A stretch of 64,000 nucleotides of DNA from Bradyrhizobium cenepequi (GCF_020329485.1 NZ_JAGKJI010000003.1:62001-126000), one strand, 5' to 3'. Shown: positions 8,416-18,124, counted from the stretch's first letter. Program-made: numbers and translations. Notes: generated from the sequence alone by a model not told the origin.

Positions 8416-9870
8416 TCAGAACGAGCCGAACACGGTGCCGATTGCGATCACAGCAGCAAGAGCGATCATGGAACTCACGATTCCGACCATCACAATCTCG
8501 AGGTAGCTTTCACGATGTGTCAGGCCGCAGATCGCGAGCAAGCTCACGACGGCGCCGTTGTGGGGCAGAATGTCCAGCGTCCCCGAGCCGATCACTGCGA
8601 CGCGATGCAAAATCGCGGGATCAATCCCCGCCTGCGCGGCAATGCTCATGTAGGTCTGACCCAGCGCATCGAGCGCAATCGTCAAGCCGCCCGAGGCGGA
8701 CCCTGTCAACGCCGCAAGAATGTTTGTGGCGACGGCAAGCGACACCAGCGGACCGCCCTCAATGCCTAACACCCAGTCCCGCACCACGTCGAAGGCGGGG
8801 AGGGAGGCAACAACGGCGCCGAAACCGACGAGGCTCGCGACGCTCAAGGCGGGCAGCACGGACGCATTGGCCCCGGCATCCATGGTTTGCCGCAGTGCAG
8901 GCAGTCGCGTCCAGTTGCAGAGGATGACTGTCGTGATCGCTACCGATAATGCGACGATGACCGACCAGACACCGGCAACGGCTGATAGCGACGTGCTCCC
9001 CCAACGTTGTTCGGCCAGGAATGAGAAGTCGAGCCGCGGCAGGACAACGAGCGACATCACGAGATTGACGGCGACAACCACGACCAAGGGAAGGATGGCG
9101 TTGAAGGCCGGCGCTGCCACTTCGCTGTGGTGCCCGTGGCGGATCTCCGCCGGATCGAATTCCCGCGCGGTTGCAGCCCGCCCGCGCAATCGTTCATCAT
9201 CGGCTACATATTCGGGAGTTGGCGGTGGCGTGTCGCCGTAGCCCTCATTTGCGCGTCGCGCCGCTTGCTCGGCGCGATGAAGCCACCATAGCCCGATGCC
9301 CAGCATGATAATCGACGCGATAAGGCCAAGGCCCGGCGCCGCGAAGGACGTCGTACCGAAGAAGGGCATGGGTATGGCGTTCTGAATCGACGGCGTGCCG
9401 GGCATGGCCGACATGGTGAAAGTCGAGGTGCCGAGAATGACCGACGCAGGCACGAGGCGATGCGGAATCGCCGCTTTGCGAAAAAGCGACTCGGCCATCG
9501 GAACGATCACGAAGAATGCGACGAAGAGGCTGACGCCGCCGTAGGTGACCAGTGCACCCGCGAACACGACGGCCAGGATGACCCGGCGCTCGCCCAGACT
9601 GCGGGTGATGAAGTTCGCGACTGCGACGACCGCTCCGCTGTCATCCATCAGCTTCCCGAAGATGGCGCCAAGCAGAAAGATGGGAAAGAATTGGGCGAGA
9701 AACTCCGCCGCACTGCTCATGAACGTCTGCGTCCAGTTGGCGAGCAGCGGCTGACGACCGAAGGCTGCGGCCATCAGTGCGGCGACCGGCGCGAGCAACA
9801 GGACGCTCCAGCCGCGGAAAGCAAGCCAGATCAACAGGCCAAGCCCGACAAGAATGCCGAGAAGTCCCAT
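8416..9870 (-). CDS. GntP-family permease
   Basis: This 484-residue permease has twelve or more hydrophobic segments and resembles the GntP family, which includes gluconate and 3-hydroxybutyrate-type carboxylate transporters. Family features include the VTYGGVSLFVAFFVIVPMAE segment, GTPSIQNAIPMPFFGTTSFAAPG, and the C-terminal LTGSASGGLTIALDALG and SGTLDILPHNGAVV motifs. The ATG at 9870 lies only four bases after the patatin stop codon, with GGAG about eleven bases upstream inside that gene. The two genes therefore almost certainly form one transcript. In related genomes, from memory, this pair often accompanies 3-hydroxybutyrate dehydrogenase; none is present here. The substrate is probably a small hydroxy acid, but this is inference. 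Confidence 0.8.
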   Translation of the reverse strand: MGLLGILVGLGLLIWLAFRGWSVLLLAPVAALMAAAFGRQPLLANWTQTFMSSAAEFLAQFFPIFLLGAIFGKLMDDSGAVVAVANFITRSLGERRVILAVVFAGALVTYGGVSLFVAFFVIVPMAESLFRKAAIPHRLVPASVILGTSTFTMSAMPGTPSIQNAIPMPFFGTTSFAAPGLGLIASIIMLGIGLWWLHRAEQAARRANEGYGDTPPPTPEYVADDERLRGRAATAREFDPAEIRHGHHSEVAAPAFNAILPLVVVVAVNLVMSLVVLPRLDFSFLAEQRWGSTSLSAVAGVWSVIVALSVAITTVILCNWTRLPALRQTMDAGANASVLPALSVASLVGFGAVVASLPAFDVVRDWVLGIEGGPLVSLAVATNILAALTGSASGGLTIALDALGQTYMSIAAQAGIDPAILHRVAVIGSGTLDILPHNGAVVSLLAICGLTHRESYLEIVMVGIVSSMIALAAVIAIGTVFGSF

Positions 9871-9874
9871 GGCT

Positions 9875-10894
9875 TCAACACTCCGCCAGCAGGATGTCGA
9901 GATCGGCGGTCGAGCGCACGCCGAGATCGGCGCCGTGCGTATCGAGGAATTCATTGGCAGCCCGCCGTCCTTCCTCGCGCAGCTTGGATACGAACGCCCA
10001 TTCGGCGTTGAGCTTGGATGACGCGCCGAACGTCGCAAGCATGTCGCTCTTGATCCGGTGCGTCTTCATTCGTGCCCAACGCGCGCCTTCGCCGGTGCCG
10101 GGGTCGGCAACCTGACGAAGCAGCGCGATCATCCGCAGCTCCTTCGCGAGCGGCGAATTGAATGAAATCTCGTTGAGGCGGTTGAGGATTTCCGCGGCGG
10201 TGCGTGGTTGCTCCGCCCGCTCGGTCGGGTTGATCTGCACGATGATGGTATCGTGCGCATCTGTCTCGCGAACAAGCGGCGTGATCGTCGGATTGCCCGC
10301 GTAACCGCCGTCCCAATAGGGCTCGCCATCGATCTCGATGGCGCGGAACATGGTTGGCAGGCAAGCCGACGCCAGCAAGACATCCGCATTTATCTCCGCG
10401 TTGCGGAAGATCCGTCCGCGACCCGTCCGCACCCGCGTGGCGGTGATGAAGAGCTTGATCGGCGAGCCGGGGAGACGTTCGAAATCGATCGCCCGGGCCA
10501 GTATCTCTCGCAGCGGATTGAAGCCGAGCGGATTGAGATCGTAGGGCGACAGCACACGCGACATCAAGTCGGTGAAGACATAGGCGGGAGAGGTGTCGAG
10601 CGACCATCGTCCCATGAGGTGGTCGAGCGGCGACCGTTGCAGCGGGCTGAATTCAGCAGCGCGCGAGACGCTACGCCAATATTTGTCCATGGCCTCGTGT
10701 GCTCCGGCGGCGCCGCCCTCGGTCCAGCCATCCGCCAGCACAGCGGCATTCATCGCCCCGGCCGATGTGCCGGATATCCCCGCAATCTGAAGCCACGGCT
10801 CTTCAAGCAGCCGCTCGAGGACGCCCCAGGTGAACGCACCATGCGAGCCTCCGCCCTGGAGCGCCAGGTCTATGAGCACCGGGCTTCGGTTCAT
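9875..10894 (-). CDS. Patatin-like phospholipase
   Basis: This 339-residue alpha/beta hydrolase of the patatin family (bacterial RssA/ExoU-like) probably hydrolyses acyl esters of phospholipids or a storage polymer. The oxyanion-hole motif is LALQGGGSHGAF (residues 10-21), the nucleophile elbow is GTSAG with Ser44, and the catalytic Asp lies in YWDGGYAGNP near residue 195. All catalytic parts are intact. There is no signal peptide, so it is cytoplasmic. It is the first gene of a two-gene unit with the GntP permease starting four bases after its stop. The pairing suggests hydrolysis of an intracellular or imported ester together with transport of the acid released. A role in polyhydroxybutyrate turnover is possible but unproven. 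Confidence 0.85.
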   Translation of the reverse strand: MNRSPVLIDLALQGGGSHGAFTWGVLERLLEEPWLQIAGISGTSAGAMNAAVLADGWTEGGAAGAHEAMDKYWRSVSRAAEFSPLQRSPLDHLMGRWSLDTSPAYVFTDLMSRVLSPYDLNPLGFNPLREILARAIDFERLPGSPIKLFITATRVRTGRGRIFRNAEINADVLLASACLPTMFRAIEIDGEPYWDGGYAGNPTITPLVRETDAHDTIIVQINPTERAEQPRTAAEILNRLNEISFNSPLAKELRMIALLRQVADPGTGEGARWARMKTHRIKSDMLATFGASSKLNAEWAFVSKLREEGRRAANEFLDTHGADLGVRSTADLDILLAEC

Positions 10895-10929
10895 GCGTTC
10901 ATGCTGACCGCCTCGACCCTGACGATGGG

Positions 10930-11136
10930 TTAGTTCGGTTCAGTCCATTTGCGCCAATGGGTTGGATGAATATCAACGTGCGCTCCGCCCGAGCGATCGA
11001 CCCAGTTGAATCCGTCCCTGCGGCAAGGGAAAGGAAGCGCATGGACGATGCCATCATAGTTCAGTGCGCAGATTTCGAGATCTTCGTCAGAGGGAGCTAT
11101 CGAAGCAGATTGCCACTCGGCTGAAACGGAACGCAT
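10930..11136 (-). CDS. Conserved-looking small hypothetical protein
   Basis: This 68-residue protein starts at the ATG at 11136, which has GGAGG seven bases upstream. The sequence has a compact, soluble look with ALNYDGIVHALPFPCRRDGFNWVD and a C-terminal HPTHWRKWTE, rich in His, Trp and charged residues. No transmembrane segment or signal peptide is present. I do not recognise a characterised family. It lies 36 bases upstream of the patatin start on the same strand and may share a promoter with that pair. Confidence 0.6.
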   Translation of the reverse strand: MRSVSAEWQSASIAPSDEDLEICALNYDGIVHALPFPCRRDGFNWVDRSGGAHVDIHPTHWRKWTEPN

Positions 11137-11311
11137 GGTCGGTCCTCCGTCCGGCTGCGATGGACAAAGATAGCACGAAAGGGCCGGCGTCGAATGTGAA
11201 CCGGCTCGCATGAATGCAACCAAACCGGGGCTGCGAGGCCTTCAGGAAGATCGTCGCCGGGTTCCATGATCCTCGCAAGCGACCAGGGCTGGCCGACATT
11301 CGACTCAATGT

Positions 11312-11763
11312 TTATTCGGCCGCGCGCGGCAATGGGGCGGCCGACCGCTGAGCTGGAGCCGCCGCTCTGACCTGGCGCGGTGGTCCCATCAAGACCGGTT
11401 GGAACAGCACGGCGGCGGCCATTGTGCGCACCAGTGCAAGCGCCATCATCCTGCCCATGCTCGACATGCCCGGTAGTTCGATGACCACATGCTTCCGAAC
11501 GCCACCCCGGTGGTCATGGCGCTGAAGATCACGGCGCGTGTGAGGCTGGACTGCAGCAGCCCTGTCTGCCCTTCGCGCCAGGCCATGATGTAGTAGATCT
11601 TGAAGGCGACGCCGACCCCAAGCAGCAGCGGCAAGGCGATGATGTTTGCAAAGTTCATCGCCGTGCCGGTCAGCGTGCATATCTCCAGCGTGACCGCGCC
11701 GGCCAGCAACAATGGACCGAAGGTTGCGCGACGCACTGAAATCCTGTCTTCCGAGGTTCGCAT
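11312..11763 (-). pseudogene. C-terminal remnant of an MMPL/HpnN-type RND transporter
   Basis: Only the last membrane part of an RND-superfamily transporter survives. The frame from 11763 contains [40 protein letters not shown] and [17 protein letters not shown], which match what I recall of the C-terminal helices of the hopanoid-associated transporter HpnN. A one-base loss between about 11474 and 11483 shifts the frame; the other frame continues [14 protein letters not shown] ... AAVLFQPVLMGPP to the stop at 11312. A full HpnN-like protein is over 800 residues, whereas about 150 are encoded here and a divergent kinase gene begins at 11916. The gene has thus lost its 5' part and its frame. 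Confidence 0.75.
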
Positions 11764-11915
11764 GAGCGTTTCAAATTCGCACGGTACTCGCGGATGTGGT
11801 TCAGGCTCCCAGGTACAGACAAAACAGGGGAACGAGAATTCAAACCTAGGTATGATCATTCTCTCGACCGGAAACGATAAAAGTCGGCCCCCGCACGGGC
11901 TTGATGAGGATTGAC

Positions 11916-13868
11916 ATGGCGGCCAACAGCGGTGGTCCAAAGCAAGGTAGTCTCAAGACGATCAGCACCCGGAGAGGGCAATTCGTGCTCCTTGTGGCGG
12001 TCGTTGCGTCGGCGCTGATCTTTATGGTGGATGCGCTGAGCCCGATCGATGGCGCTGTCGCGGTGCTGTACACGGGCGTGGTGCTGACGCTTGCGCCGCT
12101 CGGCCGCAGGTTCGTGATTGCCAGCGGCTGTGTCGCGGCCGTGCTCACGACGATTGCATTCCTCGCGGGTCACGGTAGCGATCCCTTGGGCGGGGCCCTG
12201 CTGCGCTATATCGTAAGTCTCGTCGCGGTCGCGATCACGGTGCTGCTGTCGCTCAGGGACAGGTCCGCGAGAACTACCTTGGCCGAGCAGGCAAGGATCC
12301 TCGAACTCTCGCACGACACCGTCGTCGTTCGAGATCGATCGGACATTATCCGGTACTGGAATGAAGGGGCAGAGAGGCTCTATGGCTGGACACGTGGCGA
12401 GGCGCTGGGCAAGCGCTGTGGCGACCTCCTCGCGTCGGTCGTCCCGACAGAGGAAATAAGCGCGTCTCTTGCAAAAAATGGAACCTGGTCGGGAGAAATC
12501 ATCCGAACGCGACGAGATGGCACACGGCTCATTCTTGCCAGCCGCTGGCTCGAGCGACGAGATCCGGACGGTCAGGCTGTCGGCATCATCGAAACCAGCG
12601 CCGATCTGACCGAGAGCCGTCGCGCCCTGGCGGAGAGACGGAGCTCTGAGCAACGTTACAGCACTATCTTCAATTCGGCGGGTTTTGCCGCCTTGGAATG
12701 CGACCTGAGCAAGGCCATGCGGCTAATTCTGGATAGCAACGGGCAACGCCAAGAGTGGAGATCGTGGCTATTGTCGAATCCGCGGATTTTGCGCGCGGCG
12801 GCAAACGGGATTGGGATTTACAACGCCAACAGCGCCGCGCTCGCGATGTTTGAAGCCGATACGGTCGCCGATCTGACCGACGGCAACGTGGTTCTCGGAC
12901 AATTGCCGGATTCCGAACCGGCCATCGCGCATGTCTTTGCTTCGCTAGCCGCCGGTTCTTCGCTCGCAGAGATCGAGACGCGGTGTGCCACGCTGCATGG
13001 GCGCATCATCGATGCCGTGCTGCGTGTATCCGTTCTGCCAGACGGAGAGGACTGGTCCAGGGTGCTCCTCATGGCCTTCGATGTCACCGAGCGAAATGAA
13101 GCTCGGGCGAAGATCGAGCAGACCTCGGTCGAACTCGCTCACGCCGGGCGCGTGGCTCTCCTGGGTCAGCTTGCGGGTTCGATCGTGCATGAGGTCAATC
13201 AGCCGCTTGCGGCCATCATCAACTATGGAAAGTCGGGCAAGCGCTGGCTTACTCGGCCGGATCCCGACCTCACGGAAGTGGCCGACTGTCTGGACAAGAT
13301 CGTCTCAAACGGCAACCGGGCCGCGGAGGTGGTCGGAAGGGTGCGCGCGCTCGCCAAGAAAACCGCGCCGCAGGCAAGCTCCGTCGACATGGGCGCCTTG
13401 GTACAGGACGCCGTTTCCCTGCTGGCGCGGGAAGCGCGCGCTGCGGCGGCGACCATCCGCATCGAGGAGGCCAACATCCGGGGCCCCATTGTATGCGACC
13501 GCGTGCAGGTGCAGCAGGTCATCGTGAACCTCTTGATGAACGCGCTCCATGCGACGCGGGAAGTCACCGACCGCCCGCACGAGATCCGCGTGAAGATTGA
13601 TGGCAATGCCGAGAATTTCATCAAAGTGGCGGTCGAGGACAGCGGCACCGGGATCGAGGGCAACCCCGAACGTATCTTTGAACCATTCTTTACTACCAAG
13701 TCCGATGGCATGGGTCTTGGACTATCCATTTGCAGGACAATCATAGAAGGGCAGGGAGGGCGTGTTTCGGCGTCCAACAATGATGGATGGGGAGCAACCG
13801 TGGGGTTCACGCTCCCGTTAAACATCCCGACGGAGGCGCGCTGGTCGAAACCTAATATCTTGATATGA
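11916..13868 (+). CDS. PAS-domain sensor histidine kinase, FixL-like
   Basis: This 650-residue kinase has an N-terminal membrane part with three to four hydrophobic segments (residues about 15-110). A PAS domain follows (about 125-240, [19 protein letters not shown]), then a second, diverged sensory segment (about 245-400), a HisKA dimerisation helix with His425 in [12 protein letters not shown], and a HATPase domain with the N box NLLMNALHA and G boxes DSGTGIEG and GMGLGLSI. The [10 protein letters not shown] box is typical of FixL/DctB-type HPK4 kinases. The ATG at 11916 is preferred because GAGG lies seven bases upstream; an ATG at 11904 is also in frame. Two response-regulator genes follow on the same strand, 69 and 16 bases apart. 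No haem-PAS histidine was identified, so oxygen sensing is not claimed. Confidence 0.85.
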   Translation: MAANSGGPKQGSLKTISTRRGQFVLLVAVVASALIFMVDALSPIDGAVAVLYTGVVLTLAPLGRRFVIASGCVAAVLTTIAFLAGHGSDPLGGALLRYIVSLVAVAITVLLSLRDRSARTTLAEQARILELSHDTVVVRDRSDIIRYWNEGAERLYGWTRGEALGKRCGDLLASVVPTEEISASLAKNGTWSGEIIRTRRDGTRLILASRWLERRDPDGQAVGIIETSADLTESRRALAERRSSEQRYSTIFNSAGFAALECDLSKAMRLILDSNGQRQEWRSWLLSNPRILRAAANGIGIYNANSAALAMFEADTVADLTDGNVVLGQLPDSEPAIAHVFASLAAGSSLAEIETRCATLHGRIIDAVLRVSVLPDGEDWSRVLLMAFDVTERNEARAKIEQTSVELAHAGRVALLGQLAGSIVHEVNQPLAAIINYGKSGKRWLTRPDPDLTEVADCLDKIVSNGNRAAEVVGRVRALAKKTAPQASSVDMGALVQDAVSLLAREARAAAATIRIEEANIRGPIVCDRVQVQQVIVNLLMNALHATREVTDRPHEIRVKIDGNAENFIKVAVEDSGTGIEGNPERIFEPFFTTKSDGMGLGLSICRTIIEGQGGRVSASNNDGWGATVGFTLPLNIPTEARWSKPNILI

Positions 13869-13937
13869 TGGGAAAATGGACAGAATCCGGTCATACCGAC
13901 GGAAATACCGGGCGATCTGCTCGGAAGGAGCTGTCTA

Positions 13938-14339
13938 GTGCCACAGGGATCCACGATCTGCATCGTTGACGATGACGATGACGTGCGAGAAAGCATATCG
14001 AGCTTCTTTCGCTCGGTAGGTCTGCGTGTGGAGAGTTTTGGCGCGGCCGAGAACTTCCTGGAGTCGTCCTCCGTCGCGAATGTCGACTGCGTCATCACCG
14101 ATTTGCACATGCCGGGCATGGATGGCCTCGGCCTACACAGAGAATTACGACGCCGGGGGGTCGGCGTCCCCGTGATCGTCATGACGGCCTATTCGACGCC
14201 AGAGGCGCGCGCCGAGGCAAAAAGCCTTGGAGCCGCGGCTTTTGTTGACAAACCCGTCGATCCCGAGATTCTGCTCCACGACGTGGAAGCAATCCTGGGC
14301 GACCCTTCGCAATCAGGACCTCCCCCGACATTCCAATGA
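13938..14339 (+). CDS. Single-domain response regulator (receiver only)
   Basis: This 133-residue CheY-like receiver has no output domain. The acidic pocket is DDDDD (residues 11-15), the phosphoacceptor is Asp55 in VITDLHMPGMDG, the switch Thr is Thr83 and the conserved Lys is Lys105 in VDKPVD. The start is a GTG at 13938 with GGAAGGAG eight bases upstream, a strong site that decides the start. The gene sits between the kinase and the FixJ-like regulator. It may act as a phosphate sink or as a second output of the same kinase, as single-domain regulators do in some FixL-like pathways. Confidence 0.9.
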   Translation: MPQGSTICIVDDDDDVRESISSFFRSVGLRVESFGAAENFLESSSVANVDCVITDLHMPGMDGLGLHRELRRRGVGVPVIVMTAYSTPEARAEAKSLGAAAFVDKPVDPEILLHDVEAILGDPSQSGPPPTFQ

Positions 14340-14355
14340 CCCGGTCCTACACAGC

Positions 14356-15021
14356 ATGAGTGCGTCACAGAGTTCGATCGGTACTGCTCTCATCTGCGTC
14401 GTCGACGACGACACCGACGTGCGCAATTCGCTCAGCAGCCTGCTGCGTGCGGTCGGCTACTCGGTCGACACCTTCGCAGGGCCCGGCGAGTTCCTGGCAT
14501 CCGAGGCCATCAACTCCGCGTCATGCCTGATTCTGGATATTCGCCTGGGAGAGGCCGACGGGCTCGAATTTCAGCAGGAACTGGTCGAGAGCGATGCCTC
14601 CCTTCCGGTAATCCTGATCAGCGGATACGGCGACATACCAATGACCGTCCGCGCCATGAAGGCGGGCGCGATCAATTTCCTTCCAAAGCCGTTCGAGGAG
14701 GAAGCGCTTCTCGCGGCCGTCGAAGAGGCCGTTTCCCGCGATCAGCGGCGACGCGCGGAGGCCCGGCGCGACGAAAGCATCCGGCTGCGCTACGATTCGC
14801 TTACGCCCCGGGAACGGGAAGTCATGGGTCTTGTCACGGCAGGTCTGATGAACAAGCAGGTCGCCTGGCGCCTGTCACTGAGCGAGATCACGGTGAAAAT
14901 TCATCGTGGCAACATGATGCGCAAGATGCGGGCCAAATCTCTCGCCGACCTCGTGCGAATGGCCGATTCGCTTGGTGTTCGGCAGGCGTCGGCGGATCAG
15001 CAGCCAGCCCGGGATAGCTGA
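14356..15021 (+). CDS. FixJ/NarL-family response regulator
   Basis: This 221-residue two-domain regulator has a receiver domain (residues 10-125) with DDD at 17-19, Asp61 in LILDIRLGEADG and Lys111 in FLPKPF. A short linker leads to a LuxR-type helix-turn-helix with the signature LTPREREVMGLVTAGLMNKQ and SEITVKIHRGNMMRKM. This is the FixJ/TodT/NodW organisation. It begins 16 bases after the receiver-only gene, and the start at 14356 has only a weak ribosome-binding site, so translation may be coupled. Together with the upstream kinase it forms a three-gene signalling unit. Target genes are unknown; the adjacent genes on both sides are on the opposite strand. Confidence 0.9.
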   Translation: MSASQSSIGTALICVVDDDTDVRNSLSSLLRAVGYSVDTFAGPGEFLASEAINSASCLILDIRLGEADGLEFQQELVESDASLPVILISGYGDIPMTVRAMKAGAINFLPKPFEEEALLAAVEEAVSRDQRRRAEARRDESIRLRYDSLTPREREVMGLVTAGLMNKQVAWRLSLSEITVKIHRGNMMRKMRAKSLADLVRMADSLGVRQASADQQPARDS

Positions 15022-15065
15022 CCTCGGCGTCAGCGGTCTTCGATCAGCAAGGCTCCTTCACTGCG

Positions 15066-15335
15066 CTAAAGGTCGATGCGAACCTGAGTTGCGTCCAGTC
15101 CTCTGCTGACAACGCGATCATATCGCCGCTGCAGGACCACCTTCGAGCAGCATCCCGAATCCAGGGAAACCAAGCTGCTTCGGCTTACCTGCGAATTCAG
15201 GGAAGGTTGGCGCACGTGGCGTAGCGCAGCGTCGTTCGTGCTCTCGACTCCAAACGAATGAGACGACGTCGGCAGCCACGAGACCAGGAGAACCGCGAGG
15301 CGTCTGATAATGAAGTTTTTCAATCGACGGTTCAT
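15066..15335 (-). CDS. Possible small exported protein
   Basis: This 89-residue reading frame starts MNRRLKNFIIRRLAVLLVSW, a basic N-terminus followed by a short hydrophobic stretch compatible with a signal peptide or anchor. The rest is Ser/Val/Arg-rich with two adjacent cysteines and matches no family I know. GGGAG lies about ten bases before the ATG at 15335. Its end faces the FixJ-like gene convergently. Codon use is less biased than in neighbouring genes, so it may be spurious. Confidence 0.35.
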   Translation of the reverse strand: MNRRLKNFIIRRLAVLLVSWLPTSSHSFGVESTNDAALRHVRQPSLNSQVSRSSLVSLDSGCCSKVVLQRRYDRVVSRGLDATQVRIDL

Positions 15336-15580
15336 GATTTCCACGCTCCCGATCGCCGGGTCACTGCGATGTTTTGATGCGGTGTTTTACGAAGGGCGCG
15401 AGGTATCGTCGATTATACTGGTTGGTTAGGTCGCGCAGTTGTCGCGGTATTCGCGGCTAACACCAAGGTTTAATGTCCAGATGTAAGGTGTGGCTGCTTG
15501 GCGTGGGGTCATGCAATCGAGGAGCCGGCACCGAAAATGCGTAGGGTGGGCTACAGGCAGGCACCATCGCCATGGATCCG

Positions 15581-16474
15581 TCAGACCAGCTGAGGTCCCT
15601 CAGCGGTTCGTTCGTCAGCGCCAAATCGCCTGTATGACGGCAGCCGCGGCTCTGCCGACCTGCCTTCCCTCCACTTCAATGGCGTCTGTCCGACGATACG
15701 CTTGAAGACGGTGGTGAAGTGCGCCTGGGTGCTGAACCCAACACTCAGCGCGATGTCGACGATCGATTTGTCGGTCGTCCGCAGCATTTCCTGCGCCGTC
15801 GAGACGCGCTGCTTCAGCAGATACTGATGCGGCGTCAGCCCGGTTGCGCGGAAAAACAGCGCGGCAAAATGCATCCGACTCAGGCGGGCAGCAGCGGCCA
15901 TGTCTGCCAACGTCACCTTCTCGTCGAGATGCTCGGCCACGTACTCCACGACGCGCTTGAGACGCCACTTTGACAGCCCGCCGTCCCGACTGGCCTGCAC
16001 AGGCGACGCCGGCGTCGTGTCGGCGCTGATCATCCTCGCTACCGTGACCAGCCTGATGGCATCCGCGTAGATTCCTCCAAACTCCGACTGATCTCTCTCC
16101 GCTGCGGCGAGCGCTTCGGACAGCCGCCGCACCACCGGATCCTGCTCCATCCGCGCTTTCGACATGTCCCGGATTGCCCTGCTCACGAGGCCGTCAAAGC
16201 TCAGCGATACCTCCACATCCCTTCCTACTTCTGCGATATGAAGAGCGCGCTCGGTCTCAGGTGCTCCGGCGTTCGCCGTATGTCTTCCGTTGGCCGGCAC
16301 AACGCGCACAGAAACGCCAAGATGCTTGAGATCGACGCCAATGACCGTGCTATCCGGCCGCGCTGCCTGCTCTGATGATTGCTGGACTGCGGTCGCTAAG
16401 CGCTTGTCCAAAAGCTCGGCTGCAGACATCGATACGGATCGCTCTCTGAGGAATTGCGCGGGATGGCACGACAT
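15581..16474 (-). CDS. AraC/XylS-family transcriptional regulator
   Basis: This 297-residue regulator carries a C-terminal AraC DNA-binding domain (residues about 170-275) with two helix-turn-helix motifs. The first is VTLADMAAAARLSRMHFAALF and the second includes SIVDIALSVGFSTQAHFTTVFK, followed by VGQTPLKWR. The N-terminal part (1-165) has no recognisable cupin pattern and may bind an effector. The ATG at 16474 is preceded by AGGAGG at seven bases, an excellent site. The gene is divergent from the VirG-like regulator, with a long intergenic region between them. AraC members of this type usually control a nearby catabolic or stress gene; no target is evident. Confidence 0.88.
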   Translation of the reverse strand: MSCHPAQFLRERSVSMSAAELLDKRLATAVQQSSEQAARPDSTVIGVDLKHLGVSVRVVPANGRHTANAGAPETERALHIAEVGRDVEVSLSFDGLVSRAIRDMSKARMEQDPVVRRLSEALAAAERDQSEFGGIYADAIRLVTVARMISADTTPASPVQASRDGGLSKWRLKRVVEYVAEHLDEKVTLADMAAAARLSRMHFAALFFRATGLTPHQYLLKQRVSTAQEMLRTTDKSIVDIALSVGFSTQAHFTTVFKRIVGQTPLKWREGRSAEPRLPSYRRFGADERTAEGPQLV

Positions 16475-17102
16475 ATCTGGCCTCCTGAAATCTCAAGCTC
16501 GACTGGCGTCGACTATCGGATGGCTAACAATATGGACCGCTTTGCCTCACGGTGGTGTCATACATTGGTATGGATCGCGAGAAGTAACGAACAGGTCGTT
16601 GGCGAGATGTTCACGAAGACCTGATAACGATGGTGTCGCGGCGATCAAGCGCAATACAGTCATTGAAAAAAAATTGAGCGGTGATGTCGTATAGAAGCAT
16701 TTTAGCAAAACGCTCATCGACCGATGCCGCAATCACCCGCGCATCATTGGACTTATCGGACAGCGGAGAGAGCTGGGCTTCAGAGAGCTTGGCTCAGAGA
16801 GACATAGCTTTGCTCAACGGGAATGAAACCAAACCAGGTTAGGGATTTCCGCTTTGAACGATTCTAAGATCGTAGGGTACAGCGGCCGAAGACGCCATAG
16901 GCGCCTGAGCTCGCCGAAAGGAGTGCGTGTCTTCCGCGCGAATCGTGCCTTGGTTCAACGCGGCCACTACCTTGTGATGAACCGTGCTTATCCCAGGCAC
17001 GTTCAACGATATTTGATGCTGGATGCGCTCGCTGAAATGTGTGCTGTAGCGTGCAATACTGTGCTCTATACCGCGCGGCCAGGGGGCGTCGGGAGAGACG
17101 CA
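16475..17102. other. Long divergent regulatory region without a clear gene
   Basis: The 628 bases between the AraC gene and the VirG-like gene are visibly AT-richer than the surroundings. They contain an imperfect direct repeat with a 15-base period: GAGAGCTGGGCTTC at 16768-16781 and GAGAGCTTGGCTC at 16783-16795, with a looser third copy ending near 16815. A frame in phase with the regulator is open from 16854 but its sequence looks non-coding. I found no vir-box-like dodecamer and no convincing promoter. Confidence 0.4.
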
Positions 17103-17945
17103 ATGAGTTTGAATGCCGCAATTGCCGCGGCTAACCGCAACGGTCGGCCTGAACGTAGTGAAGGAGGCGGAGCCAGCGGAAACGGGTCCGACCAACACAC
17201 ACGGTCCGATCAAAACCTGAGTGCGGAGCGCGGCCAACCGACCTGCCTTGTGGTCGAGGACGACCGTACCATGCGGCACCTCGTGATGAACTATCTCGAG
17301 GAGCACGACATTCGTGCGCTGTCCGCGTCGGGGCGGGACGAGGTGAACGGCCTGCTGGTCACGCGCGAACCGAATCTCGTCATCCTCGATCTGCGGCTTG
17401 GCCAGGAAGATGGTCTCGATCTGCTGCGCGAAATCCGTTCCCACTCGGACGTGCCGGTGATCATCACCACCGGCCACCGCCGCGACGAGATCGATCGCGT
17501 GGTCGGCCTGGAACTCGGCGCCGACGATTACATCACCAAGCCGTTCGGCCTGAGAGAGCTATTGGCGCGGATCCGCGCGGTGCTGCGGCGGCGCGAAACC
17601 GGTCAGACCGCGCCGCGCGATCCAGAGAAAGGCCGTTATCGGTTCGGCGGCTGGCAACTCGATCGGCGCAGCCGGCGTCTTTCCGATCCGAACGGCACGC
17701 AGGTCGCGTTGACGAAGGGCGAATATGCTCTGCTGGTCGCTTTCCTCGACGCGCCGCAACGGCCGCTCTCGCGCGAGCAGCTTCTGCAGGCCACCCGCGT
17801 GCACGAGGATGTCTTCGACCGCAGCATCGACGTGCAGGTCTTGCGTCTGCGCCGCAAGCTGGAGGGCGATCCGAGCACGCCGAAGGTCATCCTGACCGAG
17901 CGCGGCGTCGGCTATGTCTTCGCGCTGTCGGTCGAACGGCTCTGA
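17103..17945 (+). CDS. OmpR/VirG-like response regulator
   Basis: This 280-residue regulator has an unusually long, polar N-terminal extension (residues 1-46, Gly/Asn/Ser-rich). The receiver has ED at 52-53, Asp96 in VILDLRLGQEDG and Lys146 in ITKPF. The OmpR-type winged helix contains LTKGEYALLVAFL and FDRSIDVQVLRLRRKLE, ending TERGVGYVFA. This resembles VirG-type regulators. The start at 17103 has GGAG eight bases upstream. The frame stays open to 16854, but that segment has no domain. It is followed, after a gap, by an uncharacterised gene, a di-haem peroxidase and a VirA-like kinase, which is probably its partner. Confidence 0.88.
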   Translation: MSLNAAIAAANRNGRPERSEGGGASGNGSDQHTRSDQNLSAERGQPTCLVVEDDRTMRHLVMNYLEEHDIRALSASGRDEVNGLLVTREPNLVILDLRLGQEDGLDLLREIRSHSDVPVIITTGHRRDEIDRVVGLELGADDYITKPFGLRELLARIRAVLRRRETGQTAPRDPEKGRYRFGGWQLDRRSRRLSDPNGTQVALTKGEYALLVAFLDAPQRPLSREQLLQATRVHEDVFDRSIDVQVLRLRRKLEGDPSTPKVILTERGVGYVFALSVERL

Positions 17946-18124
17946 CGATGGAGAGCCGCGCCATGCGGCGGATAGCCGCAAGCGTTGCCTCGACACCCCT
18001 GAGATCCGGGCCCGGAGGGACGGCGGGTTCCATTACAACGGTAGCCCTTAATTCCGGGGCTGGAATGCTGTCGCAACATGCAAGCGGCAATCTCTCGAGG
18101 GTGAAAAATCCTCGGGAGATGTCA

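Noticed and set aside
15541..15571. GTAGGGTGGGC start of another palindromic repeat
   Set aside because: Only one arm is recognisable and no partner arm is found within 150 bases, so it is at most a fragment.
16854..17102. N-terminal extension of the VirG-like regulator
   Set aside because: The frame is open, but there is no ribosome-binding site at 16854, the residues are Arg/Val-rich without a domain, and GGAG precedes the ATG at 17103.
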